Source: JADCRZ01 sp965200945 (lineage in GTDB: Bacteria; Bacteroidota; Bacteroidia; Chitinophagales; Chitinophagaceae). Taken from it: a stretch of 64,000 bases of DNA. Shown piece by piece: positions 8,037 through 17,178 of this stretch (position 1 is the stretch's first letter; each line of letters begins with the position of its first letter). The position numbers and the translations under genes are program-made. The notes beneath the pieces were generated by a model. The model was not told the origin of the DNA, searched no databases, and worked only from the letters and a program-made list of their open reading frames with translations. The DNA is taken from contig OZ241749.1 of assembly GCA_965200945.1 (NCBI GenBank), forward strand, positions 5,332,001-5,396,000, given 5' to 3'.

Positions 8037-10826
8037 ATGTTACGTAACCTGAACGCTGTGCTTTGTGGGATCTTATTGCTTGCCGCCATCAACTCTTTTG
8101 CCCAATCCATCCCTACGCCGAAGGAACATTTCGGTTTCAACATCGGCGACGATTATCACCTGGCCACTTATACGCAAACCGAAGCTTATTTCAAGAAGCT
8201 GGCCGCCGCATCCGACCGTACCAAGCTGGTCGATATAGGGCTCACGGAAGAAGGCAGGCACCAGTGGATGCTGATCGTGTCGTCTCCGGAAAACATAAAG
8301 AACCTGGAGAAGTACCGCCGCATCTCGCAGCAGCTGGCGCATGCCGACAGCCTTACTGACGATCAGGCACATGCGCTTTCCAACGAAGGCAAGGCCATCG
8401 TATGGATCGACGGCGGACTGCATGCCACCGAAACTGTGGGCGCGCACCAGCTCATTGAAACCGTTTACCAGTTTGTGAGCCGCAAGGACCCGGAAACGAT
8501 GCGCATCCTCGACCAGGCCATCATCCTGTTCGTGCATTGCAATCCCGACGGGCAGGAGCTGGTCTCCAACTGGTACATGCGCGATTCAACACCCTCTAAA
8601 AGGTCGTTCGAAAACCTTCCCCGCCTCTGGCAGAAATATGTTGGTCATGATAATAACCGCGACTTCTTTATGATGAACATGAAGGAAACGCAGAACATGA
8701 GCCGCCAGCAATATGTGGACTGGATCCCGCAGATCATCTACAACCACCACCAGGCAGGCCCCGCGGGTTCCGTGCTGGCAGGCCCGCCCTACCGCGATCC
8801 GTTCAACTACGTGTTCGATCCCTTGCTGGTCACCAGTATCGATGCGGTGGGTGCGGCCATGAACAACCGCCTCAACGTGGAAAAAAAACCCGGCTACACA
8901 CAGCGCGCCGGCTCCAGCTTCTCCACCTGGTGGAACGGCGGCCTGCGCACCACGCCTTACTTCCACAACATCGTGGGCCTGCTCACCGAGATCATCGGCA
9001 GCCCTACCCCTACCACGGTGCCGCTGGTACCCTCGCGACTGATCCCGAACGGCGCCACGCCGCGGCCGATCACCCCGCAGACTTGGCATTTCCGGCAATC
9101 GATCGACTACTCGGTTTCGCTCAACTATGCGGTGCTCGACTATGCAGTGCGCCAGCGGGAAGAGCTGCTGTACAATATCTACAGGATGGGCAAGAACTCC
9201 ATCGAAAACGGCAATAAGGACAACTGGACGCTTTCGCCCAAACGGATAGATTCGGTGAACGCGGCTTACCGCAACGACCAGCGTAATAACCCGAGAGCAA
9301 CTGCCGGTCCGGCAGCGGCCTCCGACAATCCGTTCGGCGGAGACACCATTCCGTCCAAATATTACAATGTTGTTTTTAAAGACCCCACACTGCGCGATGC
9401 GCGGGGCTATATCATTCCCGCCAACCAGGGCGATTTTCCTACCGCGGTCAGGTTCATCAACGCCCTGGTAAGATCGGGCGTGCTGGTACACAAAGCCACC
9501 GGCGATTTTACGGTCGAAGGAAAGAAATACCCGGCCGGTTCCTATGTGGTGATGACCAGCCAGGCGTTCCGTCCGCATGTGATGGATATGTTCGAGCCGC
9601 AGGATCACCCCAACGATTTCCAGTACCCGGGTGGTCCGCCCATCAGGCCGTACGATGCCGCCGGCTGGACGCTCGCCTACGAGATGGGCGTGAAGTTCGA
9701 CCGCATCCTCAACGGCTTTACCGGGCCTTTTGAACCCGTGCCGTACGGCGAAATTCAATCGCCCAAAGGCAGCGTGAAAGGGTCAGGCGCCGGCTATGTG
9801 CTGAGCTCGAAAGCCAACAACTCTTTTATCGCAGTGAACGACCTGCTAAGTTCGGGAGTGGATGTGTACCGCATCAAATCCGCTACTGCAGCTACACCGC
9901 AGGGCAGTTTCTTTGTGCCTTCCTCTGCAAAAGCGAAATCGCTTCTTGACAAGGCCGCCGGCGACCTCGGACTGGAAGTGACGGGCGTGTCGCAGCGGCC
10001 GGCATCTGCCACCGCGAAAGTAAAACCGATGCGCATCGCGCTGTGGGACGTATATGGCGGTTCCATGCCTTCGGGCTGGGTTCGCTGGCTGATGGAGCAA
10101 TATCATTTCCCGGCCAAAGTGGTGTACGCACAGGAGATCGACGGCGGCAACCTGAAAAGCAAATACGATGTGCTGGTGTTTGTGACCGGTGCCATTCCGG
10201 CCATGCCCAACGCAGTGGGTGGTTTCGGCAGAGGCGGTGGGGGTGGCGGCCGCGGCCGTGATCCCAAACCGGAAGAGCTTCCGGCAGAGTACCGCTCGCA
10301 CCTGGGCCGTCTTACAGCTGATAAATCTATCCCGGAGATCAAAAAATTTATGGAAGCCGGCGGCACGGTGGTCACCATCGGCACCAGCACCAACCTGGCC
10401 TACCACATGAAACTGCCCGTCCGCAACGCGCTGGTGGAAGTAGTGAATGGCATAGAGCGTCCGTTGCCCGGGGAGAAATATTATATCCCCGGAAGCGTCA
10501 TGAAAGTGAGCATCGACTCTACGCAGTCGGCTGCCTGGGGCATGCCTTCGGAAGGCGATGTTTATTTTGATGCGAGCCCGGTCTTCAAACCCGCTCCCGA
10601 AGCCATCGCCAAAGGGATCATAAAGCCGCTGATATGGTTCTCTACCAGCAAACCGCTGCACAGCGGCTGGGCTTGGGGGCAAAGCTACCTGCAGGACGGC
10701 GTCACCGCCTTCGAAGCCAATGTGGGCGCGGGCAAACTGTATGCTTTCGGTCCGGAGATCACCTTCCGCGGGCAGACATATGGCACTTTCAAATTCCTGT
10801 TCAACGAACTCTATTCGGCTGATTAA
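8037..10826 (+). CDS. Exported M14-family zinc carboxypeptidase, copy 1
   Basis: 929 aa from the ATG at 8037. A signal peptide ends near NSFAQ. The M14 zinc site is visible as GLHATE (His and Glu ligands, about residue 130) and the later NHHQAGP (third His); HCNPDGQE lies between them. The C-terminal third (ALWDVYGGSMPSGWVRWLMEQ onward) resembles the glutamine-amidotransferase-like domain often attached to this M14 group. It would trim peptides from the C-terminus in the periplasm or at the surface. A close paralog lies at 12237-15113. The in-frame TTG at 7989 adds 16 residues ahead of the signal peptide and is not favoured. Confidence 0.9.
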   Translation: MLRNLNAVLCGILLLAAINSFAQSIPTPKEHFGFNIGDDYHLATYTQTEAYFKKLAAASDRTKLVDIGLTEEGRHQWMLIVSSPENIKNLEKYRRISQQLAHADSLTDDQAHALSNEGKAIVWIDGGLHATETVGAHQLIETVYQFVSRKDPETMRILDQAIILFVHCNPDGQELVSNWYMRDSTPSKRSFENLPRLWQKYVGHDNNRDFFMMNMKETQNMSRQQYVDWIPQIIYNHHQAGPAGSVLAGPPYRDPFNYVFDPLLVTSIDAVGAAMNNRLNVEKKPGYTQRAGSSFSTWWNGGLRTTPYFHNIVGLLTEIIGSPTPTTVPLVPSRLIPNGATPRPITPQTWHFRQSIDYSVSLNYAVLDYAVRQREELLYNIYRMGKNSIENGNKDNWTLSPKRIDSVNAAYRNDQRNNPRATAGPAAASDNPFGGDTIPSKYYNVVFKDPTLRDARGYIIPANQGDFPTAVRFINALVRSGVLVHKATGDFTVEGKKYPAGSYVVMTSQAFRPHVMDMFEPQDHPNDFQYPGGPPIRPYDAAGWTLAYEMGVKFDRILNGFTGPFEPVPYGEIQSPKGSVKGSGAGYVLSSKANNSFIAVNDLLSSGVDVYRIKSATAATPQGSFFVPSSAKAKSLLDKAAGDLGLEVTGVSQRPASATAKVKPMRIALWDVYGGSMPSGWVRWLMEQYHFPAKVVYAQEIDGGNLKSKYDVLVFVTGAIPAMPNAVGGFGRGGGGGGRGRDPKPEELPAEYRSHLGRLTADKSIPEIKKFMEAGGTVVTIGTSTNLAYHMKLPVRNALVEVVNGIERPLPGEKYYIPGSVMKVSIDSTQSAAWGMPSEGDVYFDASPVFKPAPEAIAKGIIKPLIWFSTSKPLHSGWAWGQSYLQDGVTAFEANVGAGKLYAFGPEITFRGQTYGTFKFLFNELYSAD

Positions 10827-10862
10827 TTCAAACTGCTGCCCGTTTGCGGCAGACCAACGCTT

Positions 10863-12185
10863 ATGAGTATACGAATGGCATGTTTGTGTGCAGGGATGTC
10901 TATGGCCGCGGCCTCTTTCTCCGGAAGGGCGGAGGCCCAGGAGGAGTTTGGCGCCCGCACGGCAGCGGTCGATAAAAAATACCAGGACGAGCTGAAGGCG
11001 CTCTCGCAGCAGCCGGGCATCAAATCGGCTTTCCAGACCATCATGGACCTGGAGCCGCAGACCGGGCAGGACCTGATCACCCTCACCGAGATCCCTGCGC
11101 CGCCGTACAAGGAACAGAAGCGCGCCGCAAAATTCATGGAGATGATGAAGGCGGCCGGCGTGGATTCTATCTGGACCGACGCCGCCGGCAACGTGATCAG
11201 CATCCGTCGCGGCAGATCGAACAAAAAAGTGGTGGTGCTGGAAGGCCACCTCGATACGGTTTTCCCGGAAGGCACGGACGTAACGGTGAAACACCGCGGC
11301 GATACCCTGGCCGCACCGGGCATCGGCGACGATACCCGCGGACTGGCCCTGGTGCTGGCCGTACTGAAGGCCATGAACAAGGCGAAGGTGCAGACCGATG
11401 CCACCATTCTTTTTGCCGGCGTGGTAGGAGAGGAAGGGCTGGGCGACCTCCGCGGTACCAAGCAGCTCCTTAACAGCGACGGGCTGAAGATCGATTCATA
11501 CATTGCGGTAGACGGCGGCGCCATCAGCAGCATCACCACCGGCGGACTGGGATCGCACCGCTATCATATAACTTTCCGGGGGCCGGGTGGACATTCGTAT
11601 GGCGCTTTCGGCCTCGCCAATCCGCACAACGCGTTGGGCAAAGCCATCGCTTACTGGGTTGCTGCTGCAGACACATTTACGCGCACAGGAGTCAGAACCA
11701 CTTACAACGTTGGCCGTATTGGCGGCGGAACCTCCGTGAACGCCATCCCGTTCGAGTCGTGGATGGAAGTGGACATGCGCTCGGAAAGTCCGGAGCGCGT
11801 GAACGGCGTGGACTCGCTGTTGCAAAGGGCCGTACGCAGGGCGATGCAGGAGGAAAATGCGATGAAACGGGCCGGCAAAGACCTTACGGTGGAAGTGCAG
11901 ATGGTGGGCGACCGGCCTTCGGGCGTGGAGAATTCTTCACTACCCATCGTGCAGCGGGCCATGGCTTCCGCCATCCTGCTGGGCAGTCCTTCGCCGCGAC
12001 TTACCACCGGGTCAACGAATTCAAACATTCCGATTTCAAAAGGCATCCCGGCCGTTACCATCGGCAGGGGCGGCGATGGCGGTGGTGCGCATGCGCTCAC
12101 GGAATGGTGGCTCAACAACAAAGGTCATCTCGCCATCCAGAATGCCCTGCTTATCCTGGTGTCGGAAGCGGGCCTTGCCAAATAA
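10863..12185 (+). CDS. Exported M20-family metallopeptidase
   Basis: 440-aa di-zinc peptidase of the M20 (carboxypeptidase G2/peptidase T-like) family. It starts with a signal peptide ending near AEAQ. Metal-binding motifs are LEGHLDTVF (His, Asp), GIGDDTRGLA (bridging Asp) and GVVGEEGLGD (Glu pair). A dimerisation segment follows (GGLGSHRYHITFRGPGGHSYG). It probably cleaves di- and tripeptides. It lies 36 nt after one M14 peptidase and 51 nt before the other, so the three appear to be one unit. Confidence 0.9.
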   Translation: MSIRMACLCAGMSMAAASFSGRAEAQEEFGARTAAVDKKYQDELKALSQQPGIKSAFQTIMDLEPQTGQDLITLTEIPAPPYKEQKRAAKFMEMMKAAGVDSIWTDAAGNVISIRRGRSNKKVVVLEGHLDTVFPEGTDVTVKHRGDTLAAPGIGDDTRGLALVLAVLKAMNKAKVQTDATILFAGVVGEEGLGDLRGTKQLLNSDGLKIDSYIAVDGGAISSITTGGLGSHRYHITFRGPGGHSYGAFGLANPHNALGKAIAYWVAAADTFTRTGVRTTYNVGRIGGGTSVNAIPFESWMEVDMRSESPERVNGVDSLLQRAVRRAMQEENAMKRAGKDLTVEVQMVGDRPSGVENSSLPIVQRAMASAILLGSPSPRLTTGSTNSNIPISKGIPAVTIGRGGDGGGAHALTEWWLNNKGHLAIQNALLILVSEAGLAK

Positions 12186-12236
12186 CCTAAAACGCTTTTC
12201 TGTACCGATACGGAAAGTCTTCAACAAAAACCTGAT

Positions 12237-15113
12237 ATGAGATCAATCTGCTTCCTGTTTTTTACCTGTCTGTTGCTTAGCCAGATAGCATATTCACAGT
12301 CCATTCCCACGCCGAAAGAGCATTTCGGCTTCAACATCGGCGATGATTACCAGCTGGCGAATTACACCCAGTCGGAGGCCTATTTTAAAAAGCTGGCCGC
12401 ATCCGACCGCACCAAGCTGGTGGATATGGGACTGACCTCGGAAGACCGGCACCAGTGGATGCTGATCGTGTCTTCTCCGGAGAACATCAAAAACCTCGAC
12501 AAATACAAACGCATCTCCCAGCAGCTGGCGCATGCCGACAGCCTCACCGACGACCAGGCCCGTGCGCTGGCCGCGGAAGGAAAAGCGATCGTATGGATCG
12601 ACGGCGGGCTGCATGCCACCGAAGTGGTGGGCTCGCACCAGCTCATCGAGACCATGTGGAACTTCGTGACCCGCAAAGATCCGGAGACCCTGCGCATCCT
12701 CGACAACTGCATCATTCTTTTTGTACATGCCAACCCCGACGGACAGGAACTGGTGGCCAACTGGTATATGCGCGAACCCGATCCCAAAAAACGGTCGGCC
12801 CAGCCACAGTCGCCCCGCCTGTACAACAAGTATGTAGGGCATGACGACAACCGCGATTTTTACATGGCGAACATCCGCGAATCGCAGAACCTCAACCGGC
12901 AGATGTACATCGAATGGCTGCCGCAGATCATGTACAACCACCACCAGGCTGGTCCGGCAGGTTCGGTAGTGGCCGGCCCGCCTTACCGCGATCCGTTCAA
13001 CTACGTGTTCGATCCGCTGATGATCACCAGCATCGATGCGGTGGGTGCAGCCATGATCAACCGCCTCAATGTAGAGAACAAACCGGGGCTTACGCGGCTC
13101 ACCGGTTCTACGTTCTCTACCTGGTACAACGGCGGACTGCGTACCACGGCCCAGTTTCACAACATGGTGGGCCTGCTGACGGAAATTATCGGCAGTCCGA
13201 CCCCTTCGCAGATTCCGCTGGTGCCCGAGCGCCTGATCCCGAACGGCGCCACGCCTTTCCCGGTGACACCCCAGGCCTGGCATTTCCGGCAGTCGATCGA
13301 CTATTCGGTTTCGCTGAACTATTCGGTGCTTGACTACGCCACGCGTTACCGCGACGAGCTGCTGTTCAATATTTACCGCATGGGTAAAAATTCCATCGAC
13401 CGGGGCAACAAGGACAACTGGACGCTTTCGCCGAAAAGGATCGAAGCGATCAACACCGCTTACCGTGAAAGCCAGGCTGCTGCAACGCCTGCCGCGGGCG
13501 GAAGGGGCGGAGCAGGTGGTGGTGGACGTGGAGGTGGTGGCACAGCCCCGGCTGCCGGTGCGGCAGGTGGCTTTGGCGGAAGAGGTGCCGGCATACCGAT
13601 GAAATATTACGATACGGTACTCAAAAATCCGGTGCTGCGTGATCCACGGGGATATATCATTCCGGCTGATCAGGCTGATTTTCCGACAGCCATTACATTT
13701 ATCAATGCGCTGATCAAAACCGGCATTAAGATTCACAGAGCTACTGCCGCCTTCACGGTGCAAGGCAAGCAGTACCCCGCAGATTCGTATGTGGTGATGG
13801 GCAACCAGGCTTTCCGTCCACATGTGCTCGATATGTTCGAGCCGCAAGATCACCCCAACGATTTCCGCTACCCGGGCGGTCCACCCATTCCGCCTTATGA
13901 TGCGGCCGGGTGGACACTCGCGTACGAGATGGGCGTGAAGTTCGATCGCATACTGGAAGGCTTTACCGGCCCGTTCCAGCTGATTCCGTACGGACAGCTG
14001 CAGACGCCGCCCCAGAAAGCCGTTCCTTCCGGGTCGGGATGGGTGATCAGCAGCAAGGAGAACAATTCCTTCATCGCCGTGAACGACCTGTTGAAAGCCG
14101 GCGCGGAAGTGTACCGTATGACAGCGCCGGGAACTGGTGGCAGCGGAATGGGTTCTTTCTTCGTTCCCTCCTCGGCGAAAGCCAAGGCGGTGCTCGACAA
14201 GTCGGGTGAGCTGGGGCTCGATATCGTGAGTGCCTCCCGGCCGGCCTCCGCTACGGTGAAAGTGTCGCCGATGCGCATTGCATTGTGGGACAACTATGGC
14301 GGTTCCATTCCTTCGGGCTGGGTACGCTGGCTGATGGAGCAGTATCATTTCCCCATTTCACTGGTGTATCCACAAGGCATCGACGCCGGTGACCTGAAAT
14401 CAAAATATGATGTGATCATCTTCGTGACCCGGGCGATCCCGAATGTAGGTGGTGGCGGATTTGGCGGGGGAGAAGGTCCGGGCGGAGATATTCCCCAGGG
14501 TTTCGGGGCGCCCCGCGAAGAAGACCTGCCGGCTGAATACAAGGGACAGACCGGCCGCCTGACCGCTGATAAGTCGATCCCCCAGTTGAAAGCCTTCATG
14601 GAAGCAGGTGGCAGCGTGGTCACCATCGGCTCCAGCACGGCGCTGGCCTATCACCTGGGTCTGCCGGTGCGCAATGCGCTGGTGGAAATGGTGAACGGAC
14701 AGGAGCGTGCCCTGCCGGCTGAAAAATATTACATTCCCGGAAGCGTACTGCGTGTGAGCGTAGATTCCACCCTTCCCTGCGCCTGGGGGATGCCCGCGGA
14801 AACCGATGTGTGTTTCGATGCCAGTCCGGTGTTCAAGATCACCCCCGATGCCATCGCTAAAGGCGTGATCAGGCCGATCGCCTGGTTCTCTACCAACAAG
14901 CCGCTGCGCAGCGGCTGGGCCTGGGGCCAGAGTTACCTGCAGGATGGCGTAGCTGCCTTCGTAGCCTCGGTAGGTTCCGGCAAACTGTACGCGTTCGGTC
15001 CCGAGATCACCTTCCGCGGCCAGTCGCACGGCACCTTCAAGTTCCTGTTCAACCAGCTGTATACGCAGCCCGGAGCGGATAAGGGGATGAGTGGAACTAA
15101 ACTGGCAGAATAA
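12237..15113 (+). CDS. Exported M14-family zinc carboxypeptidase, copy 2
   Basis: 958-aa paralog of the gene at 8037-10826; long stretches such as IPTPKEHFGFNIGDDY and NKDNWTLSPKRI are identical or nearly so. It keeps the signal peptide (ends near AYSQ), the GLHATE zinc motif and NHHQAGP. The main difference is a glycine/arginine/alanine-rich insert around residues 420-450, which looks like a flexible linker and is absent in copy 1. A second glycine-rich loop occurs near residue 745. The pair flanks the M20 gene, which points to a local duplication. A strong terminator follows. Confidence 0.9.
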   Translation: MRSICFLFFTCLLLSQIAYSQSIPTPKEHFGFNIGDDYQLANYTQSEAYFKKLAASDRTKLVDMGLTSEDRHQWMLIVSSPENIKNLDKYKRISQQLAHADSLTDDQARALAAEGKAIVWIDGGLHATEVVGSHQLIETMWNFVTRKDPETLRILDNCIILFVHANPDGQELVANWYMREPDPKKRSAQPQSPRLYNKYVGHDDNRDFYMANIRESQNLNRQMYIEWLPQIMYNHHQAGPAGSVVAGPPYRDPFNYVFDPLMITSIDAVGAAMINRLNVENKPGLTRLTGSTFSTWYNGGLRTTAQFHNMVGLLTEIIGSPTPSQIPLVPERLIPNGATPFPVTPQAWHFRQSIDYSVSLNYSVLDYATRYRDELLFNIYRMGKNSIDRGNKDNWTLSPKRIEAINTAYRESQAAATPAAGGRGGAGGGGRGGGGTAPAAGAAGGFGGRGAGIPMKYYDTVLKNPVLRDPRGYIIPADQADFPTAITFINALIKTGIKIHRATAAFTVQGKQYPADSYVVMGNQAFRPHVLDMFEPQDHPNDFRYPGGPPIPPYDAAGWTLAYEMGVKFDRILEGFTGPFQLIPYGQLQTPPQKAVPSGSGWVISSKENNSFIAVNDLLKAGAEVYRMTAPGTGGSGMGSFFVPSSAKAKAVLDKSGELGLDIVSASRPASATVKVSPMRIALWDNYGGSIPSGWVRWLMEQYHFPISLVYPQGIDAGDLKSKYDVIIFVTRAIPNVGGGGFGGGEGPGGDIPQGFGAPREEDLPAEYKGQTGRLTADKSIPQLKAFMEAGGSVVTIGSSTALAYHLGLPVRNALVEMVNGQERALPAEKYYIPGSVLRVSVDSTLPCAWGMPAETDVCFDASPVFKITPDAIAKGVIRPIAWFSTNKPLRSGWAWGQSYLQDGVAAFVASVGSGKLYAFGPEITFRGQSHGTFKFLFNQLYTQPGADKGMSGTKLAE

Positions 15114-15140
15114 TTTTCTTATTATTTGTATCGTTATAGA

Positions 15141-15176
15141 AGCAGGCCGCAGTTTTTAACTGCGGCCTGCTTTTTT
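15141..15176 (+). terminator. Rho-independent terminator after the peptidase operon
   Basis: Perfect 12-bp stem AGCAGGCCGCAG (15141-15152) with CTGCGGCCTGCT (15160-15171), 7-nt loop and a T run. It closes the SusCD-peptidase unit. Confidence 0.85.
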
Positions 15177-15252
15177 GGGGGATGACATGCCGGCTGCTGT
15201 TAATTGTTCGGTCCGGTCATCGTTGCCAGGAAGGATAACAAGGCTGTTTCCC

Positions 15253-15260
15253 TACCTTTG
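15253..15260 (+). promoter_or_regulatory. Possible -7 box TACCTTTG
   Basis: Matches TAnnTTTG; no TTTG at the ideal -33 spacing. It lies 19 nt before the TTG at 15280 and 3 nt before an out-of-frame ATG at 15264, so it bears on the start choice of the next gene. Confidence 0.4.
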
Positions 15261-15279
15261 GAATGAATCCAGTCACATC

Positions 15280-17088
15280 TTGCAAGCAGTCACCTTCTCC
15301 GCTTCATTTTCCCCGGCCCGCGGGATTGTCCTGTTGCTGGGGGCGCTGCTGGCCGCCACCGCTGCTTTCTCCCAATACCAGCTTAAAATAATACGGGTGG
15401 ATCCTGATTCTGCTATCGACATGCATTCGATCGGTATGCAGACCTCGTTCAGGAACCGGTCGGCCTGCTCGGCTTATATCAATGGCCTCACCACTTATCT
15501 GACTCTGAAAGGCTACCCGGCGGCATCGGTCGATACCGTGCGCTATGATTCGGCGTCTGCAACGGTGGGCCTGTATCTCGGGTCGCCTTACCGCCTCACC
15601 CGGCTAAAGATACAGCCGGAAGACAAAAAACTGCTGCAGCAGTGGGGCTGGGAGGAGCCGCCCGTAGACAACGCTTCTCTTGATCCGCAGCAGCTGAAAA
15701 AACTGCAGGAAGGCATCCTCGACCAGTTTGAGAACAACGGCTACCCGTTCGCCCGGCTGCTGCTCGACAGCATCCTCTTCGACCGGCAGGCCATGGAAGG
15801 CAAACTGGTGATCAGCCGGGGGCCCCTCTACAAGATTGACAGCATCCGCGTGTACGGAAACGTAAAGATCTCCAGCCAGTTCCTGCAGCGGTACCTCGAG
15901 ATCCGCAACGGCAGCCTGTACAAGAAAAGCAAGTTCATGAACGTGAGCAAGAAACTGCAGGAGTTGCCTTACCTGCAGGAACAGCGCGCCTGGGACCTTA
16001 CCCTGCTGGGCACCGGCTCTATCATGAACGTGTACCTGCTGCCCAAGAAAAGCAGTCAGGCCAACGTATTGGTCGGGTTCCTGCCAGCCAGCCAGCAGAC
16101 AGGCGGCAGTAAGATTCTGGTGACCGGCGAGGCCAACATCAACCTGCGCAATGCGCTCGGCAACGGGGAAACGATCGGCCTCAACTGGCAGCAGATCCAG
16201 GTAAACTCGCCCCGCCTCAACCTGCTTTTTCAGCAGCCCTACCTTTTCGGCTCCCCGTTCGGGATCAGCACCACCTTCGACCTCTTTAAAAAAGATTCTT
16301 CGTATCTCAACCTCAACTTCCAGCTGGGCATGCAGTATGCCCTCACCGGGAACCAGTCGGGCCGCGTGTTTATCCAGACCCTGAAGACCAATATCCTGAC
16401 GGTGGATACCATGCTGCTGAAATCCGTGAAGAGGCTGCCCGACCAGATCGATGTGAGCTCGGTGAACACCGGGGTGGATTATGAAGTGAACAATACCAAT
16501 TACCGCTACAATCCGCTGCAGGGCAATGTGCTGCAGGTGACGGCGTCGGCTGGTTTGCGCAAAGTGCAGAAGAACAACGTGATAATAAAGCTCTCCGATC
16601 CTGCGTTCAACTATGCATCGCTGTACGATTCGGTGAAGCTGAACAGTTACCAGTTCCGCATCCGGCTCACGGCAGAACATTATTTCAGGGTGGGGAAGCA
16701 GTTGACCCTCAAAACTGCGCTGAACGGCGGGGTGTTCAGCAGCTCGTCGATATTCAGGAATGAGCTTTTTCAGATCGGCGGGTACCGGTTGCTGCGTGGG
16801 TTCGATGAGGAAAGCATCTATGCCTCGCAGTTTGCAGTGGGAACGGCCGAGTACCGGTTCCTGATCGGACTGAACTCTTACCTTTTTTCATTCGTGGATG
16901 GCGGATGGGTGGCCAACACGAGTGTGGGCGTGCATACCCGCAACGGTTACCTGGGCGCAGGGGCTGGCCTGGCCTTCGAGACGAAGGCGGGCGTTTTCAA
17001 TATTTCGCTTGCCGCCGGAAAAAGGGATGATACAAACCTCAACATCCGCCAGGCAAAGATTCACCTGGGGTATGCCACCTTTTTTTAA
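15280..17088 (+). CDS. Outer-membrane beta-barrel protein with POTRA-like domain (BamA/TamA-type)
   Basis: About 602 aa. A hydrophobic signal segment (GIVLLLGALLAATAAFS) is followed by POTRA-like text (LVISRGPLYKIDSIRVYGNVKISSQFLQRYLEI) and a C-terminal barrel with the motif GGYRLLRGFDEES, resembling the (V/I)RGF loop motif of the Omp85 family. It may insert or translocate outer-membrane proteins; substrate unknown. The start is uncertain. The frame stays open to 15175, an ATG at 15187 would place over 40 residues before the signal peptide, and the TTG at 15280 gives a normal signal peptide downstream of the -7 box. A DUF4271 gene follows. Confidence 0.75.
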   Translation: MQAVTFSASFSPARGIVLLLGALLAATAAFSQYQLKIIRVDPDSAIDMHSIGMQTSFRNRSACSAYINGLTTYLTLKGYPAASVDTVRYDSASATVGLYLGSPYRLTRLKIQPEDKKLLQQWGWEEPPVDNASLDPQQLKKLQEGILDQFENNGYPFARLLLDSILFDRQAMEGKLVISRGPLYKIDSIRVYGNVKISSQFLQRYLEIRNGSLYKKSKFMNVSKKLQELPYLQEQRAWDLTLLGTGSIMNVYLLPKKSSQANVLVGFLPASQQTGGSKILVTGEANINLRNALGNGETIGLNWQQIQVNSPRLNLLFQQPYLFGSPFGISTTFDLFKKDSSYLNLNFQLGMQYALTGNQSGRVFIQTLKTNILTVDTMLLKSVKRLPDQIDVSSVNTGVDYEVNNTNYRYNPLQGNVLQVTASAGLRKVQKNNVIIKLSDPAFNYASLYDSVKLNSYQFRIRLTAEHYFRVGKQLTLKTALNGGVFSSSSIFRNELFQIGGYRLLRGFDEESIYASQFAVGTAEYRFLIGLNSYLFSFVDGGWVANTSVGVHTRNGYLGAGAGLAFETKAGVFNISLAAGKRDDTNLNIRQAKIHLGYATFF

Positions 17089-17134
17089 AGCACTGAAAGG
17101 CTGAAGGCAGGTACCGGGAAATAATTTCCGCTGC

Positions 17135-17150
17135 CTTACACCGGTGTAAG
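17135..17150. promoter_or_regulatory. 16-bp perfect palindrome, possible operator
   Basis: CTTACACCGGTGTAAG reads identically on both strands and ends 10 nt before the -7 box at 17161, over the expected -33 region. This is where a dimeric repressor or activator could bind (inference). Confidence 0.4.
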
Positions 17151-17160
17151 CTGCATACGA

Positions 17161-17168
17161 TATTTTTG
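17161..17168 (+). promoter_or_regulatory. -7 box TATTTTTG of the DUF4271 gene
   Basis: Matches TAnnTTTG, 10 nt before the ATG at 17179, implying a very short leader. No consensus -33 box; the palindrome at 17135-17150 occupies that region. Confidence 0.55.
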
Positions 17169-17178
17169 CAGCCAATCA

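Noticed and set aside
13480..13600. Glycine-rich GGN-repeat DNA in M14 copy 2 as a CRISPR or tandem repeat array
   Set aside because: Irregular low-complexity coding sequence in frame with the peptidase; no equal-length repeats and spacers.
12294..14348. 684-codon minus-strand open frame inside M14 copy 2
   Set aside because: A parallel shadow frame exists opposite M14 copy 1, as expected from shared codon bias; no family features.
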